The notes beneath the pieces are model-generated. The model ran no database searches. It was not told the origin of the DNA and was given only the letters and a program-made list of their open reading frames with translations. A stretch of DNA of 56,156 nucleotides from Acaricomes phytoseiuli DSM 14247 (GTDB taxonomy: Bacteria; Actinomycetota; Actinomycetes; Actinomycetales; Micrococcaceae), in the NCBI RefSeq assembly GCF_000376245.1, contig NZ_AQXM01000049.1, positions 1 through 56,156 of the forward strand. The letters are read 5' to 3'. Made by a program: the position numbers and the translations under genes. Shown piece after piece: positions 6,776 to 17,412 of the stretch. Position 1 is the stretch's first letter. Every line of letters starts with the position of its first letter.

Positions 6776-8443
6776 ATGGTGAAAGACGAAAACGAGCTCG
6801 GGCAGGAGCCCCCGCGGATCTCTGCTAGCCGCCCTCGCCCGCAGACTCCGAGCCGGCCTATGCCCAAAGTCCCGAGCCCCGAAAGTCCTCCTGCCCCCTC
6901 AGCCGATCCAGTGCGATCTACCCGGTCCAGCCGTTCCGTACGATCTAATCGGCAGGTGCGGACGCCGGCGGAGAATGGTCCTGGCAACACCAAGAACGGA
7001 GCTAAGAACGGCGAGGGCTCCCCGTCCCAGGCGAGCCGGGAGAAGTTGGCGGCCAAGCGACGGTTACGGCGCCTGGTTAGCGGTGAGGCGCCACCCACGG
7101 CTCCTATGAATATCGTGGACCGGCTGGCCGGCAGTCCCTATGCCAACCCCACGATCCAGGTGGGCGACGTCGATAAGTCAGCCCGGAAGACGATCGACTT
7201 CACTTTGCTGCTGGCGGAGACGATGTTCCGCTTCGGTGCCGGTGCACTCGAAGTGGAGACCAGTGCTATCGCGGTCACCGCGGCTTTCGGCCTGCGCAAT
7301 GTCGAAGTGGATATCAACAACCAGTCCGTGGCGATCAACTATGCGCCGAAGAATGCTACCCCGATCACGGTGTTGCGGGTGGTGCGCTCCTGGACTAATA
7401 ATTATGCGGGCCTGGCGCTGGTGCATCAGCTCGTGACCGATGTGATCTCCGGGGGCATGGACCGGCAGAGCGCTGAGCGCCGGCTGCAGACGATCCTGAA
7501 GCAACCCAAGCCCTTCCCGCGCTGGATGGTGACCCTGGCCACGGTCATCTTCTCCGGCTGCGTAGTCGCGGTGCTGGGCGGCGGGATCTGGGGTGCGCTG
7601 GCCGCCGGTGCCGCTTCGCTGCTGGTCGGGTTGCTCACTCAGCCGCTGCGCCGGTGGCGCGTCCCGGACTTCTTTATCACCGCGGCCGGTGCCTTCGTGA
7701 TTACCGGAGTGGCGCTGATCGGCTGGTTCGTGCACTTGCCGATCGCGCCGGGGCTGGTGGTCACTGGGGGGATCCTGCTGCTGCTGCCTTCCGGGCGCCT
7801 GGTCTCCGCCGTGCAGGACGCGATCAACGGATTCCCGGTGACCGCGGCGGGGCGCTTCCTTTCCGCGTTCCTGACCTTCGGCGCCATCGTGGCGGGAATC
7901 GGCATCGCCTCGGTGGTCGGGTTACTGGTCGGCGCAGATCACAGCACTGTGCTCCAGTCGCAGGCTTCCGCGCCGCCACCGCTGCCTCTCGTGCTAGTGC
8001 TCATCCTGATAGCCACGGCCCTCATCGGTGTTGCTGAACAGACCCTGCCCCGCCTGCTTCTACCCACTGCCGTGACCGGGCTGATTGGTTATGCCGTGTT
8101 CCTCGGCATCTCGCAGCTGGGTATCGGGCCGCGTCTGGCTCCCGCAGTCGGTGCAGTAGCGGTGGGTTTTGTCGCACGGTTCATCGCGCTCCGGCTCGGT
8201 GCTCCGCAGCTGGTGGTCGCGGTGCCGAGCATCCTATTCCTGCTTACCGGTCTCGCTATCTTCCGGGCGATGTTCTCCATGACGGTTGCCGATGATGTTT
8301 CGCTCGTCGGCATCATTGGGCTATTCAACGCCATTGTCGTGATCCTTGGCGTGGCCGCCGGGGTGGTCTTCGGCGATAACCTCGCTAGGCCGTTCCTTCA
8401 CAGGCAGGGTTCCTACGAGAATTTCAGGGCGCCCCGGCGCTGA
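6776..8443 (+). CDS. threonine/serine exporter family protein (ThrE-type)
   Basis: A 555-residue membrane protein. Residues 1-110 are hydrophilic, rich in Pro, Ser and Arg. Residues 130-250 carry the DUF1212-type cytoplasmic start (LLLAETMFRFGAGALEVETSAIAVTAAFGL), followed by about ten membrane segments that form the DUF1212 and DUF3815 parts (GGILLLLPSGRLVSAVQDAINGFPVTAAGR is a strong family segment). The length matches fused actinobacterial ThrE, which exports L-threonine and L-serine with the proton-motive force. The ATG at 6776 was chosen by position after the upstream gene. Substrate is inferred from the family. Confidence 0.85.
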   Translation: MVKDENELGQEPPRISASRPRPQTPSRPMPKVPSPESPPAPSADPVRSTRSSRSVRSNRQVRTPAENGPGNTKNGAKNGEGSPSQASREKLAAKRRLRRLVSGEAPPTAPMNIVDRLAGSPYANPTIQVGDVDKSARKTIDFTLLLAETMFRFGAGALEVETSAIAVTAAFGLRNVEVDINNQSVAINYAPKNATPITVLRVVRSWTNNYAGLALVHQLVTDVISGGMDRQSAERRLQTILKQPKPFPRWMVTLATVIFSGCVVAVLGGGIWGALAAGAASLLVGLLTQPLRRWRVPDFFITAAGAFVITGVALIGWFVHLPIAPGLVVTGGILLLLPSGRLVSAVQDAINGFPVTAAGRFLSAFLTFGAIVAGIGIASVVGLLVGADHSTVLQSQASAPPPLPLVLVLILIATALIGVAEQTLPRLLLPTAVTGLIGYAVFLGISQLGIGPRLAPAVGAVAVGFVARFIALRLGAPQLVVAVPSILFLLTGLAIFRAMFSMTVADDVSLVGIIGLFNAIVVILGVAAGVVFGDNLARPFLHRQGSYENFRAPRR

Positions 8444-8488
8444 ACTAGCATTTACCTGGACGGGGCACAGCCTGGGCTGGGCAAGATA

Positions 8489-9304
8489 TCAGGTGATAGT
8501 CCAGTCTACGGGCTCAGCGCCCTGGCGGAGCAGAAGATCGTTGACCCGGCTGAAGGGCTTTGAACCGAAGAATCCGCGGGAGGCCGAAAGTGGGCTCGGG
8601 TGCGGTGAGGTCACCGTGGGTGCGCCGCCGAGCATCGGAGTGAGATTCCTGGCGTCATTCCCCCAGAGCAGGGCTACGAGGGGCAGATGCTTGCCGTTGC
8701 CGTCATAGCGGGCCACAAGTGCCTGGATAGCTGTTTCGGTGACCCGTTCCCAGCCTTTGCCCCGATGCGAGGCGGGGGAGCCGGGGCGGACGCTCAGGGC
8801 GCGGTTGAGCAGGAGCACGCCCTGCTGTGCCCAGGAGCTCAGATCCCCGTGCTCAGCCTGCGGTACGCCCAGATCTTCCTGGAGTTCTTTATAGATATTG
8901 ATGAGACTGCGCGGGATCGGGCGGACATGGCGCTCTACCGCGAAAGAGAGACCGATAGGATGGCCGAAGGTGGGGTAAGGGTCCTGGCCGACGATCAAGA
9001 CCTTGACTTGACTCAGCGGCTGCTGGAACGCCCGGAGCACATGCTTAGGTGCCGGCAGGAACCCGGGACCGCCACCAGCGGCTCGGGCCGCTTCGAATTC
9101 CGAGCGCAGGAAGCGCCCCAGTTCTTTGAGTTCGGCTTCCACCGGGCGCAGGGCCTCGGCCCAGTCCTGGCTGACCAGGGCCAGCGGATCCGTTTCGAGC
9201 AGGCCGAGCGCCTCGAGATTCGTGGGCTGCGACCCATTCGCGGCTGGGCTCTTGGCGCCCTGCGCGCTCTGGGTCTCGGTTTCTTCGAACTTCACGCTCG
9301 CCAT
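8489..9304 (-). CDS. ung: uracil-DNA glycosylase
   Basis: A 271-residue family 1 uracil-DNA glycosylase that removes uracil from DNA and starts base-excision repair. The catalytic-water loop [25 protein letters not shown] and the DNA-intercalation loop [21 protein letters not shown] are present. The first 60 residues are an extra leader compared with the E. coli enzyme, common in this group. The frame runs further upstream to 9562, but that part is shadow of the divergent gene at 9408. The ATG at 9304 is therefore used, although its ribosome-binding site (AGAGGG) is rather distant. It converges with thrE. Confidence 0.93.
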   Translation of the reverse strand: MASVKFEETETQSAQGAKSPAANGSQPTNLEALGLLETDPLALVSQDWAEALRPVEAELKELGRFLRSEFEAARAAGGGPGFLPAPKHVLRAFQQPLSQVKVLIVGQDPYPTFGHPIGLSFAVERHVRPIPRSLINIYKELQEDLGVPQAEHGDLSSWAQQGVLLLNRALSVRPGSPASHRGKGWERVTETAIQALVARYDGNGKHLPLVALLWGNDARNLTPMLGGAPTVTSPHPSPLSASRGFFGSKPFSRVNDLLLRQGAEPVDWTIT

Positions 9305-9407
9305 TCTTGCATTAAAGCCCTCTGCAGGAGCCTGAATGACAACGTTGTGATTCACCGATATCATAGGTTTCACGAAGAGCAGTGGATTGAGCCGGTAAGG
9401 GAGTGGC

Positions 9408-9725
9408 GTGGGCACAGTAGCAGCATCCGGCGGGGCGGCCCGCAGCGTGCATTCGCAGCGTGAAGATGCCACGCCGGGCGCCGGGCTGAGTGAACGGGAT
9501 GAGCAGATCCTCGACCTGGAGCGACGCTGGTGGAAATACGCCGGGGCCAAGGAGCAGGCCATCCGAGAGCTCTTCGATCTTTCCTCGACGCACTACTACC
9601 AGATCCTCAATGCGCTCATCGATACTGACGCAGCGCTGGCATATGATCCGATGCTCATCAAGAGATTGCGTAGACTACGTAGCACGCGCCAACGCGCGAG
9701 GCTGGAACGCCGTTTGGGTCGCTAG
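9408..9725 (+). CDS. DUF3263 family protein
   Basis: A 105-residue basic protein with the DUF3263 pattern [46 protein letters not shown], which looks like a helix-turn-helix, then a very Arg-rich C-terminus. A DNA-binding role is plausible but not shown. The start is the GTG at 9408, 6 bases after AAGGGAG. It is divergent from ung and precedes the LytR_C gene by 55 bases, a pairing conserved in actinobacteria. Confidence 0.8.
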   Translation: MGTVAASGGAARSVHSQREDATPGAGLSERDEQILDLERRWWKYAGAKEQAIRELFDLSSTHYYQILNALIDTDAALAYDPMLIKRLRRLRSTRQRARLERRLGR

Positions 9726-9780
9726 GGGCCTGAAAGACTTTCCGCCGTTCCGACCGATGCAGTGTGAGGACCGCTACGCC

Positions 9781-10407
9781 ATGAGTAATTACCCTCGGGA
9801 TGAATTCGACAATATCCCGGAGTCTTCTTCACGTCAGGGGGCGCACCGCACCGCAATGGCGCAGCCCCGTGGTGGCCTGATTCCGACCATCGGATTCGCT
9901 GTTATCGCCTTGCTGGTTGGGGCGGGGCTCTTTTTTCTGGTTCCTCGACTCACGGACGGTGAAACACTGGCTGTCTCATCTGCATCGAGTGCTGCCCCGA
10001 CGGCTTCGACGGCCTCGCCCTCCCGGACCGCTGCCACCGCTAGCCCTAAGCCCACCTCGGCTTCGACGGCCTCACCTAAGCCCTCCGAGTCCCCAGTTCC
10101 GCCAGCTCCCACCACTCCGCCCGCCCCTGTTGTGGATCGTAGCCAGCCTGTCGCGGTCTACAACGCCTCCGGAGTGAGCGGCTTAGCTGCCGGGGTCGCC
10201 GGACAGCTCCGCAGCCAGGGCTGGACTGTTCCGACTACCGGGAACTGGCGGGGTAGCCCGCAGAATGCCTCGGTGGTCCTTTACCAGTCTGAACAGCTGA
10301 AAGCGAACGCGGATGAAATCGCGGCCTCCCTCCGAATCTCCTCTGTTGTCTTGTCTCCGCAGGTAGCTTCGCCGGTACTGGTCGTCCTGGGGCCTGGTGC
10401 AGGCTAG
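9781..10407 (+). CDS. LytR C-terminal-domain membrane protein
   Basis: A 208-residue single-pass protein: cytoplasmic residues 1-33, membrane segment about 34-55 (IPTIGFAVIALLVGAGLFFLV), an Ala/Ser/Pro/Thr-rich linker to about 122, then a LytR_C domain (VAVYNASGVSGLAAGVAGQLRSQGWTV through VVVLGPG). LytR_C domains occur alone or at the end of LytR-CpsA-Psr cell-wall ligases; this protein has no catalytic LCP part. It probably acts outside the membrane in envelope assembly. ATG at 9781 follows GTGAGGA. Confidence 0.8.
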   Translation: MSNYPRDEFDNIPESSSRQGAHRTAMAQPRGGLIPTIGFAVIALLVGAGLFFLVPRLTDGETLAVSSASSAAPTASTASPSRTAATASPKPTSASTASPKPSESPVPPAPTTPPAPVVDRSQPVAVYNASGVSGLAAGVAGQLRSQGWTVPTTGNWRGSPQNASVVLYQSEQLKANADEIAASLRISSVVLSPQVASPVLVVLGPGAG

Positions 10408-10447
10408 CCCGGGGGTTGGCTGAGCATCTCCCGCAACGGATATTCTC

Positions 10448-12323
<1,876 letters not shown>

Positions 12324-12359
12324 GCCTCCCGTGCTTCGTTTCTCGCAGAGAATCTCTCA

Positions 12360-12392
12360 GGAAGGGGCCCGCCGTATGGTGGGGCCCCTTCC
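12360..12392 (+). terminator. groL terminator
   Basis: GGAAGGGGCCC (12360-12370) and GGGCCCCTTCC (12382-12392) form a perfect 11-bp stem 36 bases after the groL stop. Only a short pyrimidine tract follows. Confidence 0.7.
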
Positions 12393-12398
12393 CCTTTC

Positions 12399-12463
12399 CC
12401 GCTGAGTGGTCGGTTGCGGCGAGTTAGCGCTCATCTAACTCGCCGCAACCGACCACTCAGCGG
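12399..12463. repeat. perfect palindrome with 29-bp arms
   Basis: The arms 12399-12427 and 12435-12463 are exact reverse complements, separated by 7 bases. The arm begins CCGCTGAGTGGTCGGTTGCG and ends in GAGTTAG. Nothing in it codes. It may be a dispersed extragenic palindrome, a small MITE-like element or a second terminator for groL. Confidence 0.85.
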
Positions 12464-12499
12464 CTCTCTAGGGCCCTGGCGCGTGACATGATGGAAATC

Positions 12500-13429
12500 A
12501 TGACGATCATCGCTGCTGCAGACGGCTCGGCCCTGGGCAATCCTGGACCAGCTGGCTGGTGCTGGTACATCGATGATCAAAACTGGAAGGCCGGAGGCTG
12601 GCCGCACGGTACTAATAACCAGGGCGAGCTCATGGCGGTTCTGGACTTATTCCGGGCTACCGCGCATCGACGCCAGGAGCCGCTGCGAATTCTCTGCGAC
12701 AGCCAGTACGTGATCAATTGCGTCACGGTCTGGATGCCCGGCTGGAAACGCCGCGGCTGGCGCAAGGCGGATGGCTCGGCGGTGCTGAACCGGGATCTAC
12801 TCCAGCAGATCGACGCCGAACTGCCCGGCCGGGACTATGAATTCGAATGGGTCAAAGGGCATTCTGGCCATGAGCTCAACGAAGCCGCGGACCAGCGCGC
12901 CCGTGCCGTGGCTACCGCCTATCAAGCCGGTGCCGACCCCGAGAGCGGGCCGGGGCTGGCAGGGGCCTCCGAAGCCAGCGCGGTTGCTGGTCCGTACTCC
13001 GGCTCCGCTCCAGCCCCCCAGTCAGAACCTGAAGAAGCCGATCTCTTCTCGATGCTCGAAGAAGCCGAGCCGCCCCCGCCCCCGAGCGCTGGAGCAGGAG
13101 CCGAGATCATCGCGCTGCTCAACGACTACGACCGGGAAGCCCATGGCGCCGAGGCTAGCCGTCTGGCCACCCTGCTAGCCGAGGAATTCGAAGAGGTCGG
13201 GCCCAGCGGTCGGATCTGGGAACGGGATGCAGTGCTCAACGATGCCGACCAGGAAACCGGTGAGGGGCGAGTATCGCTCGAGCCGCTGGGAGCTTCCCTG
13301 GACGCAGACCGGGCGATTCTCCTATACCGCGTGAGCGATAGGGACGGAAGCGCGGTGCAGAGCTCGCACTGGCAACGTCGAGACGGCCAGTGGCGTTTGC
13401 ATTTCCGGCAAACTACTCCGCAGTCGTGA
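12500..13429 (+). CDS. ribonuclease H family protein with C-terminal DUF4440-like domain
   Basis: A 309-residue protein in two parts. Residues 1-140 are RNase HI: AAADGSALGNPGPAGW, GTNNQGELMAVL, LCDSQYVIN and KGHSGHELNEAADQRA carry the Asp, Glu, Asp and Asp that hold the metal ions, so RNA-DNA hybrid cleavage is expected. After a Pro/Glu/Ala-rich linker (about 145-205), residues 210-305 look like a DUF4440/SnoaL-type cone fold (LLAEEFEEVGPSGRIWERDAVL, then AILLYRVSDRDG..SSHWQRRDGQWRLHFRQ). An ATG at 12488 is in frame, but 12500 has the better site (GATGGA) and the standard N-terminus. It overlaps the convergent histidine kinase gene by 17 bases. Confidence 0.85.
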   Translation: MTIIAAADGSALGNPGPAGWCWYIDDQNWKAGGWPHGTNNQGELMAVLDLFRATAHRRQEPLRILCDSQYVINCVTVWMPGWKRRGWRKADGSAVLNRDLLQQIDAELPGRDYEFEWVKGHSGHELNEAADQRARAVATAYQAGADPESGPGLAGASEASAVAGPYSGSAPAPQSEPEEADLFSMLEEAEPPPPPSAGAGAEIIALLNDYDREAHGAEASRLATLLAEEFEEVGPSGRIWERDAVLNDADQETGEGRVSLEPLGASLDADRAILLYRVSDRDGSAVQSSHWQRRDGQWRLHFRQTTPQS

Positions 13430-14891
13430 TATCCAGCGGCCCGGTCTCCAGCGTCTCGGGCGCATAAGGCAGACGGACCGTCATGGTCGCCCCGCCACCG
13501 GGAGTATCGCTGATCTGCACCGTGCCACGATGATTGGTCACGATAGCGGAGACGATAGCCAGGCCCAAGCCCGATCCACCGGTATCCCGGTTCCGGGAAG
13601 AATCCGAACGGTAGAACCGCTCGAAGATCCGGGATCGCTCTTCCTGGGGCACCCCCTGACCGTGATCGCGGATTTCCAGCACTGAGGCATCGACGGAGCC
13701 GTCGGCGCGGCGCTCGACTCCCACGGCCACTTCAATGGGGGTGCCTTGCGGTGTGTAACGCAGTGCATTGGCCATGAGATTCGATACCACCTGCCGTAGC
13801 CGGGAGTCATCGCCTACAGCAGGCGCGTTGCTCGGCGCTTCGCCGCCCAAGCCAACCACCGTGATCTCGCGGCCCGGAGCGCTGGCGCGGGCATCGACTG
13901 CCGCGTCATTGCCGATGACCAGCAGATTGACCGGCTGGGCTTCCATAGGCCGGCGCTCGTCGATCCTGGCCAGCACGAGCAGGTCGGAGACGAGCACGCC
14001 CATGCGCTTGGCCTCGCTCTCGATCCGCCCCATGGCGGTGCTGATGTCCTCTTCATCCTGCAGAGCGCCGTGCCGGTAGAGTTCGGAGAAACCGCGGATG
14101 GTGACCAGCGGGGTGCGCAGTTCGTGGGAGGCGTTGGCGATGAATCTGCGCATCTGGCTCTCAGAGCGGGTTCGCGCCTCGAAGGCCCGCTCGATATGCG
14201 CGAGCATGGTGTTCAGTGAGACCGAGAGCTTGCCCACCTCGGTTGCCGGATTCTGCACCGCGACGCGCTGGGACAGATCTCCGTCGGCGATGGCGGCAGC
14301 CGTTCGCTCGACCCGGTTCAGGGGTTGGAAGCACCTGCTGACGGTCAGGTACGCGATCAGCGTTCCGATGCTCACCGTGAGGATGCTGACCGCGAGCATG
14401 ACGGCGGTGAGCCGGGAGGTCGACGGGGCGAATTCCGCATAGGAGATGGCGATCAGGATGTACCCGCTCTGGCCCTGGCCCGGGCTGCCGGGGACTTGGA
14501 ACTGCAAAGGGGCTACGAGCATTCCGCGCCAGGCGTTCGAGCCGTTTGCGGAAGGCAGATCGAAGGGCACGCCGTTGCTTTGCTTCGCTTCTTCTAAAGT
14601 GATGGCAGGGAAATCCGGGCTGCCTGCTGTGGCTCGCCGTTCCTGGAGCACGCTGCCGTCCTGCGCACTGAGCCGGGCGTAGATCGTGCCGTCACCGGTG
14701 CCAATGGAGAAGCCCGAGCTGCGGATGGTCGATTCGACGATGCGCAGCTGCGAGTCAAGCTGCTCCTCCTGGAAGCTGCGCAGCAACACCGAAGCGGCGG
14801 TGCCCAGAACCAGCAGGGAGAAGGCGAGCAGTGCGCCGATCATGGCCACCAGCTGAGTGCGCAGGGAAGCGCGCCGCCAGCTTTGCAGCAA
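13413..14891 (-). CDS. sensor histidine kinase (HAMP type)
   Basis: A 492-residue membrane sensor: membrane segments at about 13-36 and 162-185 enclose an extracytoplasmic domain of about 125 residues; HAMP 187-240; dimerisation box FIANASHELRTPL with phosphorylated His256; ATPase domain with N box VVSNLMANALRYTPQG, DHGQGVP and GGSGLGLAIV. The start is TTG at 14891, two bases after the response-regulator stop, with GGAGAAG upstream as ribosome-binding site. It forms a two-component pair with that gene. The signal is unknown; the layout resembles the TrcS/MprB-type kinases. Confidence 0.93.
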   Translation of the reverse strand: MLQSWRRASLRTQLVAMIGALLAFSLLVLGTAASVLLRSFQEEQLDSQLRIVESTIRSSGFSIGTGDGTIYARLSAQDGSVLQERRATAGSPDFPAITLEEAKQSNGVPFDLPSANGSNAWRGMLVAPLQFQVPGSPGQGQSGYILIAISYAEFAPSTSRLTAVMLAVSILTVSIGTLIAYLTVSRCFQPLNRVERTAAAIADGDLSQRVAVQNPATEVGKLSVSLNTMLAHIERAFEARTRSESQMRRFIANASHELRTPLVTIRGFSELYRHGALQDEEDISTAMGRIESEAKRMGVLVSDLLVLARIDERRPMEAQPVNLLVIGNDAAVDARASAPGREITVVGLGGEAPSNAPAVGDDSRLRQVVSNLMANALRYTPQGTPIEVAVGVERRADGSVDASVLEIRDHGQGVPQEERSRIFERFYRSDSSRNRDTGGSGLGLAIVSAIVTNHRGTVQISDTPGGGATMTVRLPYAPETLETGPLDITTAE

Positions 14892-14893
14892 GG

Positions 14894-15613
14894 TCAGCGC
14901 TTCTCCGCGGTGCGCAGCACATAGCCGACACCTCGTTTGGTCTGGATCAGCGCCGGTTGCTGCGGATCGGCGTCGATTTTGCGTCGCAGATAGGAGATAT
15001 AGGATTCGACGATGGAGGCGTCTCCGTTGAAGTCGTATTCCCAGACGTGATCGAGGATCTGCGCTTTGGACAGAACCCGATTGGGGTTCAGCATCAGATA
15101 GCGCAGGAGCTTGAATTCGGTGGGTGAGAGTTCGATGTTCGTGCTGCCCCGGCGCACTTCGTGCGCATCGTCGTCGAGTTCCAGATCGTCGACGCGGATC
15201 ACAGCATCATCGTCCGCGGTCGGCTGCGTGCGGCGCAGCACCGCCCTGATCCGGGCGACCACCTCGTCGAGGCTGAAGGGTTTGGTGACATAGTCGTCCC
15301 CGCCCACGGTCAGGCCCGTGACTTTGTCCTCGGTCTCATCCCGGGCGGTGAGGAAAAGCACCGGGAAGTGCTTGCCCGCAGCCCGTAAGCGCCTGGTGAC
15401 GGTGAAACCGTCCATATCGGGGAGCATGACATCCAGCACGGCCAGATCCGGGGTGTGGTCTTCCACTGCGGCGAGGGCTTCCCGGCCATTGCCCGCCGCG
15501 ACGACCTCGAATCCGGCGAACCTCAGTGATGTCGAGAGCAGTTCTCGGATATTGGGCTCGTCGTCGACGACGAGGAGCCGCGCTTCCGGTCCATTCTTGT
15601 TCACGTCGACCAT
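14894..15613 (-). CDS. OmpR/PhoB-family response regulator
   Basis: A 239-residue DNA-binding response regulator. The receiver domain has the acidic pair VDDEPN, phosphorylated Asp in AVLDVMLPDMDG, LTARDE and VTKPFS. The C-terminal winged helix (about 140-235) has ELSPTEFKLLRYLMLNPNRVLSKAQILDHVWEYDF and ESYISYLRRKID. The frame continues upstream to 15835 through the XPB gene, so ATG 15613, preceded by GGGAGATC, is the start. It is co-transcribed with the kinase at 13413-14891. The resemblance is to TrcR/MprA-like regulators; target genes are not evident. Confidence 0.93.
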   Translation of the reverse strand: MVDVNKNGPEARLLVVDDEPNIRELLSTSLRFAGFEVVAAGNGREALAAVEDHTPDLAVLDVMLPDMDGFTVTRRLRAAGKHFPVLFLTARDETEDKVTGLTVGGDDYVTKPFSLDEVVARIRAVLRRTQPTADDDAVIRVDDLELDDDAHEVRRGSTNIELSPTEFKLLRYLMLNPNRVLSKAQILDHVWEYDFNGDASIVESYISYLRRKIDADPQQPALIQTKRGVGYVLRTAEKR

Positions 15614-15659
15614 GATCTCCCAGTTTGCTGAGCGTTTCCTGAAAACTTTCCGAATTCGT

Positions 15660-15678
15660 GGGTTCTCTTGGAGAACCC
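15660..15678. terminator. hairpin between XPB helicase and response-regulator genes
   Basis: GGGTTCTC-TTG-GAGAACCC is a perfect 8-bp stem with a 3-base loop, flanked further out by GAATTC on each side. It may end the XPB transcript or act as an operator for the two-component genes. There is no T-tract. Confidence 0.4.
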
Positions 15679-15686
15679 CTGGGAAT

Positions 15687-17357
15687 TCAGAGCGGGTGGT
15701 CTGCCACGAGCTTGGCGCCGTCGAGAATCCGGTAGGCGTACCCCTGCTCGGCCAAGAAGCGCTGGCGTTTAGCCGCGAACTCCTGATCCGTGGTGTCTCG
15801 TGCCACGAGGGTATAGAACCGGGCGGAACGACCATCTGATTTAGGCCGCAGCAACCGGCCCAGTCGTTGTGCTTCTTCCTGACGAGATCCGAAGGACCCG
15901 GAGACCTGGATCGCCACCGAAGCTTCGGGGAGGTCGATGGAGAAGTTCGCGACTTTGGAGACCACCAGAACCGGGATGCGCTTGTGCCGGAATTCTTCGA
16001 AAAGCTCCTGCCGTCGCTTCACCGGGGTATCCCCCGTGAGCACCGGGGCATCGAGCAGCTCGCCGATCTCCTCGAGCTGCTCTAGGTATTGCCCGATCAC
16101 CAGGGTCTGCTCCCCGTGATGAGCTGAGACGAGTTTCGCCACGGCTTCGGTCTTCGCCGGTGACATGGCGGCGAGCCGGTACTTATCAGCGTCCTCGGCC
16201 ATGGCGTAGGCCAGGCGTTCGTCCCGGGGCAGATCCACGCGCACCTCGACGCAATCGGCGGGTGCAATATACCCTTGCGCCTCGATGTCTTTCCAGGGAG
16301 CGTCATAGCGTTTCGGGCCGATCAGGGAGAAGACCTCTCCTTCCCGGCCGTCTTCCCGAACCAGCGTGGCGGTGAGGCCCAGGCGCCGCCGAGCCTGCAG
16401 ATCGGCGGTCATCCGGAAGACCGGTGCCGGGAGCAGGTGCACCTCGTCATAGATGATGAGGCCCCAATCCTGGTTGTTGAGCAGTTCCAGATGGGGCTGT
16501 AGGCCGCTCTGGCGGCGCTTCGTCGTCAGCACTTGGTAGGTGGCGATAGTCACCGGGCGCACTTCTTTGACCGAGCCGGAATATTCGCCGATCTCGCTTT
16601 CGGTCAGCGAGGTCCGTTTGAGCAGCTCGGTCTTCCATTGCCGTGCGGAGAGCGTGTTCGTGACCAGGATCAGTGTGGTGGTCGCGCTCGTAGCCATCGT
16701 GGCCGCACCCACCAGGGTCTTCCCGGCTCCGCAGGGCAGGAACACCACACCGGAGCCGCCGGCCCAGAAGTTCTCCACGGCGAGCTTCTGGTAGGGCCGC
16801 AGCGACCAGCCGCCCGGGCCCGGGCGCTCTTCGAGTGCTATCGGATGAGGGGTGCCATCGACGTACCCTGCGCGGTCCTCCGCCGGCCAGCCCAGTTTGA
16901 GCAGGGCTTGTTTCACCGCGCCCCGCTGCGATGCGTGGACGACCACGGTCATCGGGTCGATCCTGGGCCCGAGTAGATCGGCGATTTTCTTCGCCCGGAT
17001 GGCTTCTTCCAGAACCGCGAAATCGTCGGTGCGCAGCACCAGCCCGTGCACAGCGTCTTTTTCCAGGCGCAGCCGGCCGTAACGGCTCATTGTCTCCGCG
17101 ATATCCACCAGCAGCGACTGCGGCACCGGGAACCGGGAATGCTCCAGCAGCGCGTTGATCACCTGTTCTGCATCAAGACCAGCAGCACGGGCATTCCAGA
17201 GCCCCAGCGGGGTCAATCGGTAGGTGTGCACGTGTTCGGGAGCGCGTTCCAGCTCGGCGAAAGCGGCGATGGCCTGGCGGCCCGCTTCAGCATTCGGGTG
17301 ATCCACCTCGAGCAGCACGGTCTTGTCGCTCTGCACGATCAGCGCACCATCGTTCAC
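15687..17357 (-). CDS. XPB/Ercc3-type DNA repair helicase
   Basis: A 556-residue superfamily 2 helicase of the bacterial XPB group (3'-5' DNA translocase, ATP-dependent). Residues 1-180 are an N-terminal damage-recognition-like region; then Walker A FLPCGAGKTLVGA, the DEVH box IIYDEVHLLP, motif III GLTATLVREDGREGE (with the RED-type motif), and the C-terminal motor with VSGSFGSRQEEAQRLGRLLRP. The start is GTG at 17357. It follows the helicase-associated gene by 55 bases on the same strand, the standard actinobacterial arrangement. Its in vivo repair role is not settled. Confidence 0.95.
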   Translation of the reverse strand: MNDGALIVQSDKTVLLEVDHPNAEAGRQAIAAFAELERAPEHVHTYRLTPLGLWNARAAGLDAEQVINALLEHSRFPVPQSLLVDIAETMSRYGRLRLEKDAVHGLVLRTDDFAVLEEAIRAKKIADLLGPRIDPMTVVVHASQRGAVKQALLKLGWPAEDRAGYVDGTPHPIALEERPGPGGWSLRPYQKLAVENFWAGGSGVVFLPCGAGKTLVGAATMATSATTTLILVTNTLSARQWKTELLKRTSLTESEIGEYSGSVKEVRPVTIATYQVLTTKRRQSGLQPHLELLNNQDWGLIIYDEVHLLPAPVFRMTADLQARRRLGLTATLVREDGREGEVFSLIGPKRYDAPWKDIEAQGYIAPADCVEVRVDLPRDERLAYAMAEDADKYRLAAMSPAKTEAVAKLVSAHHGEQTLVIGQYLEQLEEIGELLDAPVLTGDTPVKRRQELFEEFRHKRIPVLVVSKVANFSIDLPEASVAIQVSGSFGSRQEEAQRLGRLLRPKSDGRSARFYTLVARDTTDQEFAAKRQRFLAEQGYAYRILDGAKLVADHPL

Positions 17358-17412
17358 GTCTTCTGCCTGTTCTCTGGCTTCTTAATCCGGGGTTTCTTAT
17401 CTGGGTCGTTTC

